Notes under the pieces: model-generated
What the model saw: the letters and a program-made list of their open reading frames with translations, nothing else
Told to the model about the DNA's origin: nothing
Database searches by the model: none
Source of the DNA: JBGPOS01 sp041488155
GTDB lineage: Bacteria; Chloroflexota; Dehalococcoidia; Tepidiformales; Tepidiformaceae
Reading direction: 5' to 3'
Length of the DNA: 64,000 bases
Assembly (NCBI GenBank): GCA_041488155.1
Contig: JBGPOS010000005.1
Span: forward strand, 20,107-84,106
Part shown: positions 31,545 to 39,469 of the stretch, piece after piece
Layout: the number at the start of each line of letters is the position of its first letter
Numbering within the stretch: the first letter of the stretch is position 1
Position numbers and translations under genes: made by a program

Positions 31545-32612
31545 ATGACGGCAGCGACGACGGCGAACCGGGAAGAGGTCATGGCCGCCCTGGCGACGGT
31601 GAACGACCCGGAGCTGCGGGCGAGCATCGTGTCGTTGGGAATGGTCAAGGATCTTGCGATCGACGGCGGCTCGGTCACCCTCAAGATCGAGCTCACGACG
31701 CCCGCCTGCCCTCTCAAGGAGACCATCGAAACCGACGTGCGAGCAGCTCTTGCCGACGTGCCCGGCGTCGCTCGGGTCAGCCTGGAGTGGGGCGCGAACG
31801 TTCGTGCGTCGTCGCCAAAGGCCGGCCAGAAGACCGTTGAAGGGGTGCGGAACATCATCGCGGTTGCCAGCAACAAGGGAGGGGTGGGCAAGTCGACTGT
31901 CGCTTCGAACATCGCGGTGGCACTTGCGAAGGCTGGCGCCAAGGTGGGATTGGTGGACGCCGACATCACGGGTCCGAATCTGCCCACGATGTTCGGCTTG
32001 CAGCAAGGTCTGCAGGCCGGCAGCACTGGCGGTCTGCGGCCGATCGAGCGTTTCGGCGTGCGCCTCGTATCGATCGGGTTTCTCCTGCCCAAAGGGACGC
32101 CGGTCGTGTGGCGCGGCCCGATGATCGGCAGCGCGGTGCGACAGCTGCTTCACGACGTGCCCTGGGACGACCTCGACTACCTGATCATCGATCTGCCACC
32201 TGGTACCAGCGACGCCTCGATGAGCATGGCCCAGGAGGCGCCCATCGCGGGCGTGGTCATCGTTTCGACGCCCCAGGACGTTTCGCTCGAAGACGCGATG
32301 AAGGCCGTCGCTATGTTCGAAAAGCTGGACGTGCCCGTGTTCGGGATGATTGAGAACATGAGTTACTTCGAGGCGCCGGATACCGGCACGCGTTACGACA
32401 TCTTCGGGCACGGCGGCGCCCGCAAAGCCGCGGACGAACTTGGGATCGACTTCCTGGGCGAGATCCCTATAGAACCTGCGGTGCGCGAGGGGGGCGACAG
32501 CGGGGTCCCCATCGTCTATAGCGCACCGGAATCAGCATCGGCGAGAGCCTTCGAAGCGATCGCAGGCAACGTCGCCGCCCGACTCAGCGTATTGCAAAGG
32601 ATGGGTGTGTAA
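31545..32612 (+). CDS. mrp: Mrp/NBP35-type iron-sulfur cluster carrier ATPase
   Basis: 355 residues. An N-terminal MIP18/DUF59 domain (about 10-85, with TPACPLKE) is fused to a ParA-like ATPase. The ATPase has a deviant Walker A SNKGGVGKST, DADITGPN, DLPPGTSDASM and FGMIENMSYF. Mrp proteins carry Fe-S clusters between scaffold and clients. The CxxC that usually follows NMSYF is absent (EAPDTGTRYD). Cluster binding would then need another site, such as the DUF59 cysteine. GGAG precedes the ATG after a long leader. The NYN gene follows after 6 bp. Confidence 0.9.
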   Translation: MTAATTANREEVMAALATVNDPELRASIVSLGMVKDLAIDGGSVTLKIELTTPACPLKETIETDVRAALADVPGVARVSLEWGANVRASSPKAGQKTVEGVRNIIAVASNKGGVGKSTVASNIAVALAKAGAKVGLVDADITGPNLPTMFGLQQGLQAGSTGGLRPIERFGVRLVSIGFLLPKGTPVVWRGPMIGSAVRQLLHDVPWDDLDYLIIDLPPGTSDASMSMAQEAPIAGVVIVSTPQDVSLEDAMKAVAMFEKLDVPVFGMIENMSYFEAPDTGTRYDIFGHGGARKAADELGIDFLGEIPIEPAVREGGDSGVPIVYSAPESASARAFEAIAGNVAARLSVLQRMGV

Positions 32613-32618
32613 ACCCGA

Positions 32619-33650
32619 ATGGTCTTGAACATTTTCCCCAGGCGGAAGGAGCCAACCGAACTACTTCCGGCCGCAGAACCAGAACAATCATTACCCGAAC
32701 CGTCGCCGGAGGCTCTTGCGGACGGCGCGAGGCGGCCTGCCCGGCGCGGCAGCCGCGGAGGCCGCGGCCGGAGCCGGCCCGCCGAAGAGGCGAGAACCGA
32801 AACCACTGAGGAAATTGGAACGGCGGAGACTGAGGCGTTGGCGCCGGCGCGCCGGCGCCCGCCATCCCGGCCGAGGCTGGCGCCGGTCGCCACCGAAGCC
32901 GCAGCGGAACCTGTCGCGGTCGCCCCCGAGGAAGAGCCTCCCGCCGAAGCAGCCGGTACCGACCATCCGGGAAGCCGGCCGCGGCGACGCGGTGGGGCTC
33001 GAACATCCGCGGAACGCCCGGCCGCCGCTCCACCGGTCGAAGCCAGCCCGGCGAACATCCTCCGGGCGATAGAGCAGCAAAGTCGCCAGATTGAGCAACT
33101 GATCCGGATGCAGGAGGACGGAGGCCGGCGGCCCGTCGGAGCAGGCGCCGCATTGGGCGCTCCAGCGCGGGTGGGCATCTTCGTCGACGCCGCGAACATC
33201 GAGCTGGCGTCGGATCGCATGCGTGCGCGCTTCGACTGGAAAAAGATCCTCGAAATGCTGACGCGCGACCGGGTGTTGGTCCGCGCTATCGCCTATTCGC
33301 CCGTCCACGATGACCCGGGTGTGAGCATCGAAACGCAGCGATTCGTCGAGCCGTTCCTCGATCGTGGCTACAAAGTCGTTACGAAGCCCTTGAAGCGCTT
33401 CCAGGACGGCACGGTAAAGGCGAACGTCGACATCGAGCTTGCCCTCGACGTCATCGAAATGCTCGATCGGCTCGACGTCGTTTGCCTCGTCTCGGGCGAT
33501 GGGGACTTCCAGCGGCTCGTCGAGGTCGTGCAAGCGAAGGGCGTCCGCGTCGAGGTCGTGGCTGTAGGTTCGAGCACCGCTTCGAACCTCCGGCATGCCG
33601 CCGACCACTACATCGATCTGCAGGGGAAACTGCGCGACGTCCGCGTCTGA
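32619..33650 (+). CDS. NYN-domain (PIN-like) putative ribonuclease with disordered N-terminus
   Basis: 343 residues. The first 165 are low-complexity, rich in Arg, Glu, Pro and Ala with RRGSRGGRGRSR-type stretches that may bind RNA; a short coiled-coil-like QQSRQIEQLIRMQED follows. The C-terminal NYN domain (about 185-340) has VGIFVDAANIE, NVDIELALDVIEM and VSGDGDFQRLVE, the acidic residues expected of LabA/PIN-like nucleases. It would act on RNA in the cytoplasm. Close linkage to mrp suggests co-expression rather than a shared pathway. The stop is 3 bp from the convergent gene. Confidence 0.83.
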   Translation: MVLNIFPRRKEPTELLPAAEPEQSLPEPSPEALADGARRPARRGSRGGRGRSRPAEEARTETTEEIGTAETEALAPARRRPPSRPRLAPVATEAAAEPVAVAPEEEPPAEAAGTDHPGSRPRRRGGARTSAERPAAAPPVEASPANILRAIEQQSRQIEQLIRMQEDGGRRPVGAGAALGAPARVGIFVDAANIELASDRMRARFDWKKILEMLTRDRVLVRAIAYSPVHDDPGVSIETQRFVEPFLDRGYKVVTKPLKRFQDGTVKANVDIELALDVIEMLDRLDVVCLVSGDGDFQRLVEVVQAKGVRVEVVAVGSSTASNLRHAADHYIDLQGKLRDVRV

Positions 33651-33653
33651 GGA

Positions 33654-34151
33654 CTAGTCCGCACCGAAGCATTTGAAGAGGAGGAGCAGGTCGCGCCTGT
33701 CCTTCTCTTTCGGTTCGTAGCCCCGGTGGTGCCGCACCTGCAGCCTCGCCGAAAGGCAGGGGACCGTACGGCCGCCGATGAGCCCTTCGGTGAACCCGTC
33801 GGCGGGATACAGGGCGTCACCGCCTCCTGCGCCGGCGCCCCGTTGCCAGGCGTCGCCGGTGGCATCGAACTCCACGGGATGCAGGTCCACCTGCTCGCCC
33901 GACGGGGTCGTGACGACGACCCTGGTCGGCCGTTCGTCGAGCTGCACCCTGAAGCCGAGCTGGGTGAGGATCTCGAGCACGGAATCGACCTTCGAGAGGA
34001 GGACGACCAGGTCGAGGTCGTTGTGGTCGCGCGATTGGAAGCCGCAGAGGGCGTCGACGCCCCAGCCTCCGTCGATCCAGACAGGATCGCCGGAGGCTCG
34101 CAGGGCGCCAACGATTTCGAGGGCCCGTTGGGCCGTCATGAGCGGGGACAC
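33654..34151 (-). CDS. Nucleotidyltransferase-fold protein, lincosamide/aminoglycoside NTase-like
   Basis: 165 residues. VWIDGGWGVDAL and NDLDLVV near residues 24-50 match the short nucleotidyltransferases (Aminoglyc_resit type) that adenylylate small molecules, and HPVEF also fits. The first carboxylate is in GGWGVDA and the DLD motif gives the other two. Many chromosomal relatives have no resistance role, so no drug should be named. The GTG start overlaps the SDR stop by 1 bp (TAGTG); an ATG at 34139 is the alternative. Confidence 0.75.
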   Translation of the reverse strand: MSPLMTAQRALEIVGALRASGDPVWIDGGWGVDALCGFQSRDHNDLDLVVLLSKVDSVLEILTQLGFRVQLDERPTRVVVTTPSGEQVDLHPVEFDATGDAWQRGAGAGGGDALYPADGFTEGLIGGRTVPCLSARLQVRHHRGYEPKEKDRRDLLLLFKCFGAD

Positions 34152-34996
34152 TAGGTGATCTGCTTTCCTGGTTCGCTCTCCCAGGGAGGTGGCAGCTGGT
34201 GGTAGCCTCCGCCAGCGGTCCAGCCGCCATCGACGTAGAGGATGTGGCCGGTGATGAAGCGTGCGGCGTCGGAGGCGAGGAAGACGACCGCGCCTTCAAG
34301 GTCTTCCGGTCGGCCGAGGCGTCCCATAGGGGTGCGGGTGATCGCCTGTACTTTCGTGCCGGGAGTGGCGGCGAAGACCTGGTCCATCATCTCCGTGCCC
34401 TCGAAGTACGACGGTGCGATGGCGTTGACGCGGATGTTCTCGCGGGCGAATTCGAGCGCAAGGACCCGCGTGAAAGCATCGACACCGCCCTTGGCCGCGT
34501 GGTACGAGGCGGCCCGGAACTCGCTCCCAACGCGCCCCAGGATGGAGCTTACGTTGATGATGCAGCCGCTGCCCTGGGCGATCATCTGCCTTGTGGCAAT
34601 CTGGCAGGCGTTGAGTGTGGCGATGAGGTCCAGTTCGATCACCGAACGGATCCGGCGGGTGCTCGAGAGGTCGTGACGCAGGCCGGAGCGGTCCGTGTAG
34701 CCAGCGTTGTTCACGAGAATGTCGAGCCGGCCGTAGTCATCGACGACTCTCTGGAAGAGTCCTTCCAGTTGTTCCGAGTCGGTGATGTCGGCCGTGTAGG
34801 CGCTCGATCGTACGCCGAACGAACGGACCAGCTCGGCCGTCCGGTCGATCATCTCCTGGCGGCGCGCGGTGACTACGACGTCGGCGCCGGCGCGGGCGAG
34901 CCCGCGGGCGAAGGCGACGCCAAGGCCGCTCGAAGCCCCGGTGACCAGGGCAACCTTGCCGGTGAGGTCGAATAGCTCGCAGAAGGCAGGATCCAA
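34151..34996 (-). CDS. Short-chain dehydrogenase/reductase (classical)
   Basis: 281 residues. TGASSGLG (NAD(P) loop), NNAG, and a complete catalytic set: Ser in VSSILGR and YHAAKGG. The C-terminal LYVDGG and extra WTAGGGYHQLPPP tail are family-like (SDR of gluconate dehydrogenase type). TTG 34996 is chosen because GGAGGAG lies just upstream; the frame continues upstream without family similarity. It is coupled to the nucleotidyltransferase gene. Confidence 0.86.
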   Translation of the reverse strand: MDPAFCELFDLTGKVALVTGASSGLGVAFARGLARAGADVVVTARRQEMIDRTAELVRSFGVRSSAYTADITDSEQLEGLFQRVVDDYGRLDILVNNAGYTDRSGLRHDLSSTRRIRSVIELDLIATLNACQIATRQMIAQGSGCIINVSSILGRVGSEFRAASYHAAKGGVDAFTRVLALEFARENIRVNAIAPSYFEGTEMMDQVFAATPGTKVQAITRTPMGRLGRPEDLEGAVVFLASDAARFITGHILYVDGGWTAGGGYHQLPPPWESEPGKQIT

Positions 34997-35054
34997 GTTC
35001 TCCTCCGCGGTGGGGTGCGGCGCGATCGTACGCAGGCCAGCCAGTTGAGGGAAC

Positions 35055-35654
35055 TCAGGCCACGAGAGTTGGCGTGGGACGGGCGGGGTTCGCCCGCTCG
35101 CTGGCGACAATCGCCTGGATCTCGGCGACGGCGGCTTCGATCCCGCCCTGGCTGTTGATGACGATGTAGTCGTTGTTGTCGACGTCCTGGAGCTCTTCTT
35201 CGAGTTCAGCCAGGCGACGGGCGAGCGAATCGCCGTCTTCGCTGCCACGCGCTATCAGCCTTGCTCGCAACGCTTCGCGGTCTTCGGCCATGAGGAAGAC
35301 TGAGATGGCGCCCACGAGTCGCGTCCGCCAGCTGCGGGCTCCCTGGACGTCGGTGCGGATGATGACGTCGCGCCCCTCGCGTAGAGGCTTTTCGACTTCC
35401 TCGCGCTCGAGCCCCTTCCAATCGCCGTAGACCCTGGCGTATTCGAGGAAGTCCCCGGCGCGGATCTTGCGCTCGAACTCCTGCTCACTGAGGAAGTGAT
35501 AGTCGACACCGTCCGCTTCATCGGCGCGCGGGGGACGGCTGGTGCTGCTGGTGGCTCGATGGATCCCGGTCCGTTCCCGGAGGAGGGAGATCACGGTGTC
35601 TTTGCCCACCCCGGAGGGGCCGTGCAGCACGATGACCAAGGGCTTAGCGGTCAT
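35055..35654 (-). CDS. gmk: Guanylate kinase
   Basis: 199 residues. P-loop GPSGVGKDT (12-20), SSTSRPPRADEADGVDYHFLS for GMP binding, and FLEYARVYGDWKG. It phosphorylates GMP to GDP with ATP. Asp-Thr in place of the usual Ser-Thr in the P-loop (KDT) is familiar in the family. The ATG overlaps the aroA stop by 4 bp (ATGA), so it is translated with the shikimate genes, an unusual partner because cytidylate kinase is the kinase often next to aroA. A 58-bp gap separates it from the SDR gene. Confidence 0.93.
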   Translation of the reverse strand: MTAKPLVIVLHGPSGVGKDTVISLLRERTGIHRATSSTSRPPRADEADGVDYHFLSEQEFERKIRAGDFLEYARVYGDWKGLEREEVEKPLREGRDVIIRTDVQGARSWRTRLVGAISVFLMAEDREALRARLIARGSEDGDSLARRLAELEEELQDVDNNDYIVINSQGGIEAAVAEIQAIVASERANPARPTPTLVA

Positions 35655-36952
35655 GGCCGGGCGATCGTTGTCGCCGCGGCTGCTGCCAGGTCGTCCCAGA
35701 AGGCGGGATACGACACCCCGACCGCGTCGTTGTCGATGCGCGTTTGTCCCTCGGCGAGAGCCCCGGCGACGGCAGCGAGCATGCCGATGCGGTGGTCGCC
35801 GTGGGCGTCGACACGGTTGCCGCGGAGGGGTGAGATTGGCCCTGAGACCGAGAAGCCGTCCGGGTGGGGGACGACTTTCGCGCCGAGGCGGCCAAGCACC
35901 TCGACCACCGCCTCCACGCGATCGGACTCCTTGACGCGCAGCTCAGCGGCGTCCCGGACGATGGTCTCGCCGTCGGCGAAGCAGGCGAGCAACGCCACGA
36001 GAGGCAGTTCGTCGATAGCGCGAGGGACGAGATCCCCACTCACCGTGGTCCCGTGAAGGCGCGAACTCCTGATAAGGATGTCTGCCAGCGGTTCGCCTCC
36101 GGTGGTGCGCTCTTCCATCAGCTCAATCTCGGCGCCCATGTTTCGGAGGATGTCGAGGATGCCTGTCCGGGTCGGGTTGGTGTTGACACCGCGGATGAGC
36201 ACCTCGGCGTCGGGGTGACAGGCGCCGAGGGCGAGCCATGGTGCAGCGCTGGAAATATCGCCAGGGACGCGAAGGGACAGGGGCGAGAGCCGTTGGGCGG
36301 GACGGACGGAGACGCTCGTCCCTTCGACTGCGAGGGACGCGCCCATCGCGGCGAGCATTCGCTCGCTGTGATCCCGTGTCCGGGTGGGTTCACGGACGCT
36401 AGTTTCGCCTTCGGCGTACAGGCCGGCGAGGAGAATCGCGGACTTGACCTGGGCGCTGGCGACGGGGCTGGCGTAGGAAATGCCCGTGAGGGGGGCGCCC
36501 TTGATCGCGATGGGCGCGAGGGTATCGCCCGTCCGGGCATGGATGTGAGCGCCCATGCGCTTGAGCGGGGAGATGACGCGCGCCATGGGCCTGGCCCGCA
36601 GAGATTCGTCGCCGCTGAGGATGCTGAGGATCGGGTGGGCCGAAAGGAGGCCGGTAAGCAGGCGCATGGTGGTGCCGCTGTTGCCGCAATCCAGCACTGT
36701 GTCACTCTCAAAAAGGGAGTGGAGACCGCGCCCACGTACCTTCGCGAAGGCCGAAACCAGAGGCCAGTCGATTTCGACGCCAAGAGCCGTCAGGCAGTGG
36801 GCCGTCGACCGCACGTCCGCGGCGTCCAGAGGGCGTTCAATCGAAGCTTCGCCGTCAGCGATCGCGTTGAGGATAAATGCGCGGTGCGAGATTGACTTGT
36901 CGGGTGGAACCGTCACGGACGCCCGAATGCGGTCGAGACGGTTGACGATCAC
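35651..36952 (-). CDS. aroA: 3-phosphoshikimate 1-carboxyvinyltransferase (EPSP synthase)
   Basis: 433 residues. PPDKSISHRAFIL near the N-terminus, GNSGTTMRLLTG, ESLRARPM, and LRVKESDR with HGDHRIGM near the C-terminus are EPSP synthase landmarks. It joins shikimate 3-phosphate and PEP in aromatic amino acid synthesis. GTG 36952 overlaps the tyrA stop as GTGA; longer frames into tyrA lack family similarity. Its stop overlaps gmk. Confidence 0.95.
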   Translation of the reverse strand: MIVNRLDRIRASVTVPPDKSISHRAFILNAIADGEASIERPLDAADVRSTAHCLTALGVEIDWPLVSAFAKVRGRGLHSLFESDTVLDCGNSGTTMRLLTGLLSAHPILSILSGDESLRARPMARVISPLKRMGAHIHARTGDTLAPIAIKGAPLTGISYASPVASAQVKSAILLAGLYAEGETSVREPTRTRDHSERMLAAMGASLAVEGTSVSVRPAQRLSPLSLRVPGDISSAAPWLALGACHPDAEVLIRGVNTNPTRTGILDILRNMGAEIELMEERTTGGEPLADILIRSSRLHGTTVSGDLVPRAIDELPLVALLACFADGETIVRDAAELRVKESDRVEAVVEVLGRLGAKVVPHPDGFSVSGPISPLRGNRVDAHGDHRIGMLAAVAGALAEGQTRIDNDAVGVSYPAFWDDLAAAAATTIARP

Positions 36953-37977
36953 TGGTCTTCGTCGATCCCGAGCTTGCGGCGGAGACCGTCGGTCTTCGCC
37001 GTGGGCACACGGTTCGTGGCGTCCTTCCACTTGTCGTACATTCCGCCGACGAAGAGCCTGCCCATCGAATCCATCGCGGAGGGCGATTCGGGAGCGGCCG
37101 GCGGGCGCCGGACGGGCGGGTTCATGATGAAGGTATCGCGGTCGAGCGCGGTCATCTTGAAGAGTGCCGCTGCCGGGTCTCCGCCAGCCTCGATCGCTGC
37201 TGCGACCTTGGCGAGGTCTTCCTGGAAGCGGTGAAGCCAGTGAAGGACGGCGTCGCGGTTGGTGGCCATGATGTCTTTCGACATCGTGGGGTCGCCACTG
37301 GCGAGCCGCGTGAGGTCGCGGAAGGCCGGACCTGCGAGAAGGGCGGCATCGTCCCAGCCCCGGCTATCGCGGACCATCCGGAAAAGCGCGACCGACAGGA
37401 GTATGGGGAGATGGCTGACGGCCGCGGCGTACTGGTCGTGCTCTTCGGGATCGATGTAGAGGGCGCTGGCGCCGACCATCTCGATGAGCCCGAGGACAAC
37501 CTGGATGGCTGCTTCGTCGGCTTTCGGCGCGGGGGTGATGGCCCAGGTCGCCCCACGGAAGAGGTCGACAGCAGCAGCACCGGGGCCGCTCTGCTCTGAG
37601 CCGGCCATTGGGTGGCCGCCGACGAAGTGCGCGGTTTCGGGAAGGCACTCAGCCGCCCAGCGCATGATCTCGCCCTTGGTGCTGCAAGTGTCTGTGACGA
37701 TTGCACCGGGCGGCAGCAGGGGCGCGATTTCGCGCAGGATCTTGCGAGCACCGAGGACCGGGACGGAGAGGATAACGAGCCCGGCTCCCTCGACGGCTTC
37801 CTCGAGCGAGCCGACCTCGCGGTCGAGGGCGCCTCGCTTCTTTGCTTCGCGCGAGTGACCGCGATCCCGGTCGGCGCCCACGACTTCGAACTTGCGCTCC
37901 TTTTGTGACATAAGGTTGAGCCCCAGCGATGTGCCGATGAGGCCGGTGCCGATGATGGCGATGCGGGATTGAGCCAT
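36949..37977 (-). CDS. tyrA: Prephenate dehydrogenase
   Basis: 342 residues. NAD(P) loop IIGTGLIGTSLG (8-19), GADRDRG, DTCSTKGEI, FVGGHPMAGSEQSG with the catalytic His, and EHDQYAAAVSHLPI. It converts prephenate to 4-hydroxyphenylpyruvate for tyrosine. GAGGA precedes ATG 37977. An ACT domain is absent, so feedback by tyrosine would use another means. First gene of tyrA-aroA-gmk. Arogenate dehydrogenase specificity cannot be excluded. Confidence 0.93.
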   Translation of the reverse strand: MAQSRIAIIGTGLIGTSLGLNLMSQKERKFEVVGADRDRGHSREAKKRGALDREVGSLEEAVEGAGLVILSVPVLGARKILREIAPLLPPGAIVTDTCSTKGEIMRWAAECLPETAHFVGGHPMAGSEQSGPGAAAVDLFRGATWAITPAPKADEAAIQVVLGLIEMVGASALYIDPEEHDQYAAAVSHLPILLSVALFRMVRDSRGWDDAALLAGPAFRDLTRLASGDPTMSKDIMATNRDAVLHWLHRFQEDLAKVAAAIEAGGDPAAALFKMTALDRDTFIMNPPVRRPPAAPESPSAMDSMGRLFVGGMYDKWKDATNRVPTAKTDGLRRKLGIDEDQ

Positions 37978-38003
37978 GAGTTCCTCGGGACGGGCAGCTC
38001 CGC

Positions 38004-38486
38004 TCAGCTCGCGGCGTCTGCCTGTTGCAGTAGCGCTAGCATAGCATCCCCATCGGCTGAGAGATGGTGCCTCAGCGTGAGCTGGACGACGCGTTCGGGG
38101 GCCGCCGCCTCTGTCAGAAGTCGCGCTCCGAGGCCGCTGTGGTGGAGGCTTCGTGCGAGGGCGCGGCGCAGTTCGAACCGCGACTCGCGATCCGCCAGGA
38201 GACCCACGAGTCCGGTACCGCCAGCCAGCACGAAGGTGGTCCGATCCAGGCGTCGCTGAAGGCCTTTGCCGATGTCGTGGAGGAGCGCCGCTCCGATGAG
38301 GTCAGGTTCATCGTGACCCCGGGCGATGAGCCAGTGGGCGGTAGCCCACCCGTGGACGATGTCGCGTGGGTGCTGCTCTTTGAACAGTTCGACCAGGGCA
38401 AGTGGCAGGTGAGCAGCCGCGAGGTCGAACTGCTCGGGCCCAGGAAGCCGGGAGGCGCTGAAGAACTGGTGAAGACGCCGGCGCAT
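38004..38486 (-). CDS. HD-domain phosphohydrolase
   Basis: 160 residues. HGWATAHWLIARG supplies the first His, ALLHDIGKG the HD pair, and LHHSGLGARLL and RHHLSADGD further metal ligands. The set is complete for a small HDIG-type hydrolase acting on nucleotides or phosphoesters. The ATG and the protease stop share one base (TGATG), so it is coupled to the M50 protease gene. Substrate unknown. Confidence 0.82.
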   Translation of the reverse strand: MRRRLHQFFSASRLPGPEQFDLAAAHLPLALVELFKEQHPRDIVHGWATAHWLIARGHDEPDLIGAALLHDIGKGLQRRLDRTTFVLAGGTGLVGLLADRESRFELRRALARSLHHSGLGARLLTEAAAPERVVQLTLRHHLSADGDAMLALLQQADAAS

Positions 38487-39169
38487 CAGATGATGACTTT
38501 GAGGACCTGGTTAGCGACCCCTGTGATGAACCAGCCAATCGGGTTGTAAGGAGTAATGAAGCCGACCACGAAGAGGGTCATCAACAGCCCCGGGCCCCAG
38601 GCGGCCAGCGCGTTCAGTTGGCGCGATAGCTCTCCCGGCAAGACGCCGACAGCGACCTTGAACCCATCGAGGGGATGGATCGGGATGAGGTTGAAGACGC
38701 CCAGGAAGACGTTGATGAGGACGATAAAGGCGAGGAACAGACCGACGATCTCCTGACCGCTGGCGTCCCTGATGCGATTGAAGCTGGTGATGGAGTCGAT
38801 CAGGCCGAGGCGGATGGGAAGGGCGGCAAGGGCGGCAAAGAAGAAGTTGGAGACCGGACCGGCTGCAGCGACCATCGCGTTGCCGCGTTTTGGGCCGTTT
38901 CGCAGCCTGTAGGGGTTGACGGGAGTTGGTTTGCCCCAGCCGAACCCCACCAGGAGGAGGAGCACGGTGCCCATGGGATCGAGGTGGGCGAGCGGATTGA
39001 GTGTCAGGCGGCCCTGGCGGGCGGCGGTGTCGTCGCCCAATTGATAGGCCGTCCAGGCGTGGCTGAACTCGTGAAAGGCTATGCCGGTGACGAACGCGAT
39101 GCCGAAAGCTCCGAGGTAGGCGAAGAGTGCCGGGGGATTGTCGGAGAAGTCTCTCAGATAGAGGAGCAT
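38486..39169 (-). CDS. Site-2 protease-like membrane metallopeptidase (M50)
   Basis: 227 residues, polytopic. Zinc site HEFSH at 33-37 in the first core helix and the third ligand in HPLDG of a later helix (NLIPIHPLDGFKVAVG). It has no PDZ or CBS domain, so it belongs to the minimal group. It should cut transmembrane substrates inside the membrane. ATG 39169 is chosen because TAGCAT ends 8 bp upstream (leaderless) and because the first helices then match the family; the frame upstream is Arg/Pro-rich shadow. Confidence 0.85.
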   Translation of the reverse strand: MLLYLRDFSDNPPALFAYLGAFGIAFVTGIAFHEFSHAWTAYQLGDDTAARQGRLTLNPLAHLDPMGTVLLLLVGFGWGKPTPVNPYRLRNGPKRGNAMVAAAGPVSNFFFAALAALPIRLGLIDSITSFNRIRDASGQEIVGLFLAFIVLINVFLGVFNLIPIHPLDGFKVAVGVLPGELSRQLNALAAWGPGLLMTLFVVGFITPYNPIGWFITGVANQVLKVII

Positions 39170-39177
39170 GTGCAGCG

Positions 39178-39183
39178 ATGCTA
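39178..39183 (-). promoter_or_regulatory. Candidate leaderless -10 box of the M50 protease gene
   Basis: TAGCAT on the - strand ends 8 bp before ATG 39169; no ribosome site fits. The -35 region is weak. Confidence 0.45.
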
Positions 39184-39258
39184 GCACAGGAGCCTGTTTC
39201 GGCCCCCTCGGCCGCCTGTCCAGTTGCCGCCTGGGGGCGCTGCGAGCGCCTGGAACGA

Positions 39259-39287
39259 TTGACGGGACTCGTGCCCCTTGGTACGTT
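39259..39287 (+). promoter_or_regulatory. Promoter of the propeller-transglycosylase operon
   Basis: TTGACG (39259-39264), 17-bp spacer, TACGTT (39282-39287). One of the best -35/-10 pairs in the window. The start point would be near 39294. Confidence 0.65.
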
Positions 39288-39293
39288 CGCCCT

Positions 39294-39469
39294 ATGTCGG
39301 GCCGGGCATCATTGGGTGCTGGCCGGGCGTAGCTGGCCAAGAGTTGAAACCCCGGCCAGCAGGAAACGGCGGGGTACCGGAGCGTAGTTCATGCCACCTG
39401 GCAAGGGCGTGCCACAGTCGAGGCGCCCTGCCCGGGGTCGTGGCGCTCTAGCAGCGATGCGGGGGCGCC
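39294..39469 (+). promoter_or_regulatory. Structured 5' leader with competing stems
   Basis: About 176 nt. GCTGGCC occurs twice (39319 and 39331), and either copy can pair with GGCCAGC (39354-39360). A second stem, CCCCG (39350-39354) with CGGGG (39370-39374), shares a base with that partner. AGGGCG and CGCCCT (about 39404-39429) make a further stem. Mutually exclusive pairings just ahead of an envelope operon are what a riboswitch or attenuator would look like. I could not match it to a known ligand class. Confidence 0.4.

Larger units (their letters stand above)
39170..39469. other. Divergent intergenic region between the protease and envelope operons
   Basis: 300 bp with no gene I can support. 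It holds the leaderless -10 box of the protease gene (39183-39178), the strong + promoter at 39259-39287 and a leader with competing stems from about 39294. Nothing else was recognised in it. Confidence 0.5.

Noticed and set aside
31213..31548. 111-codon frame upstream of mrp
   Set aside because: It covers a good promoter and hairpins, lacks a ribosome site and gives a Ser/Arg-rich product without character.
39294..39469. c-di-AMP (ydaO-type) or cobalamin riboswitch
   Set aside because: The leader has suggestive stems, but I could not find the conserved core segments of either class. It is left as an unassigned structured leader.
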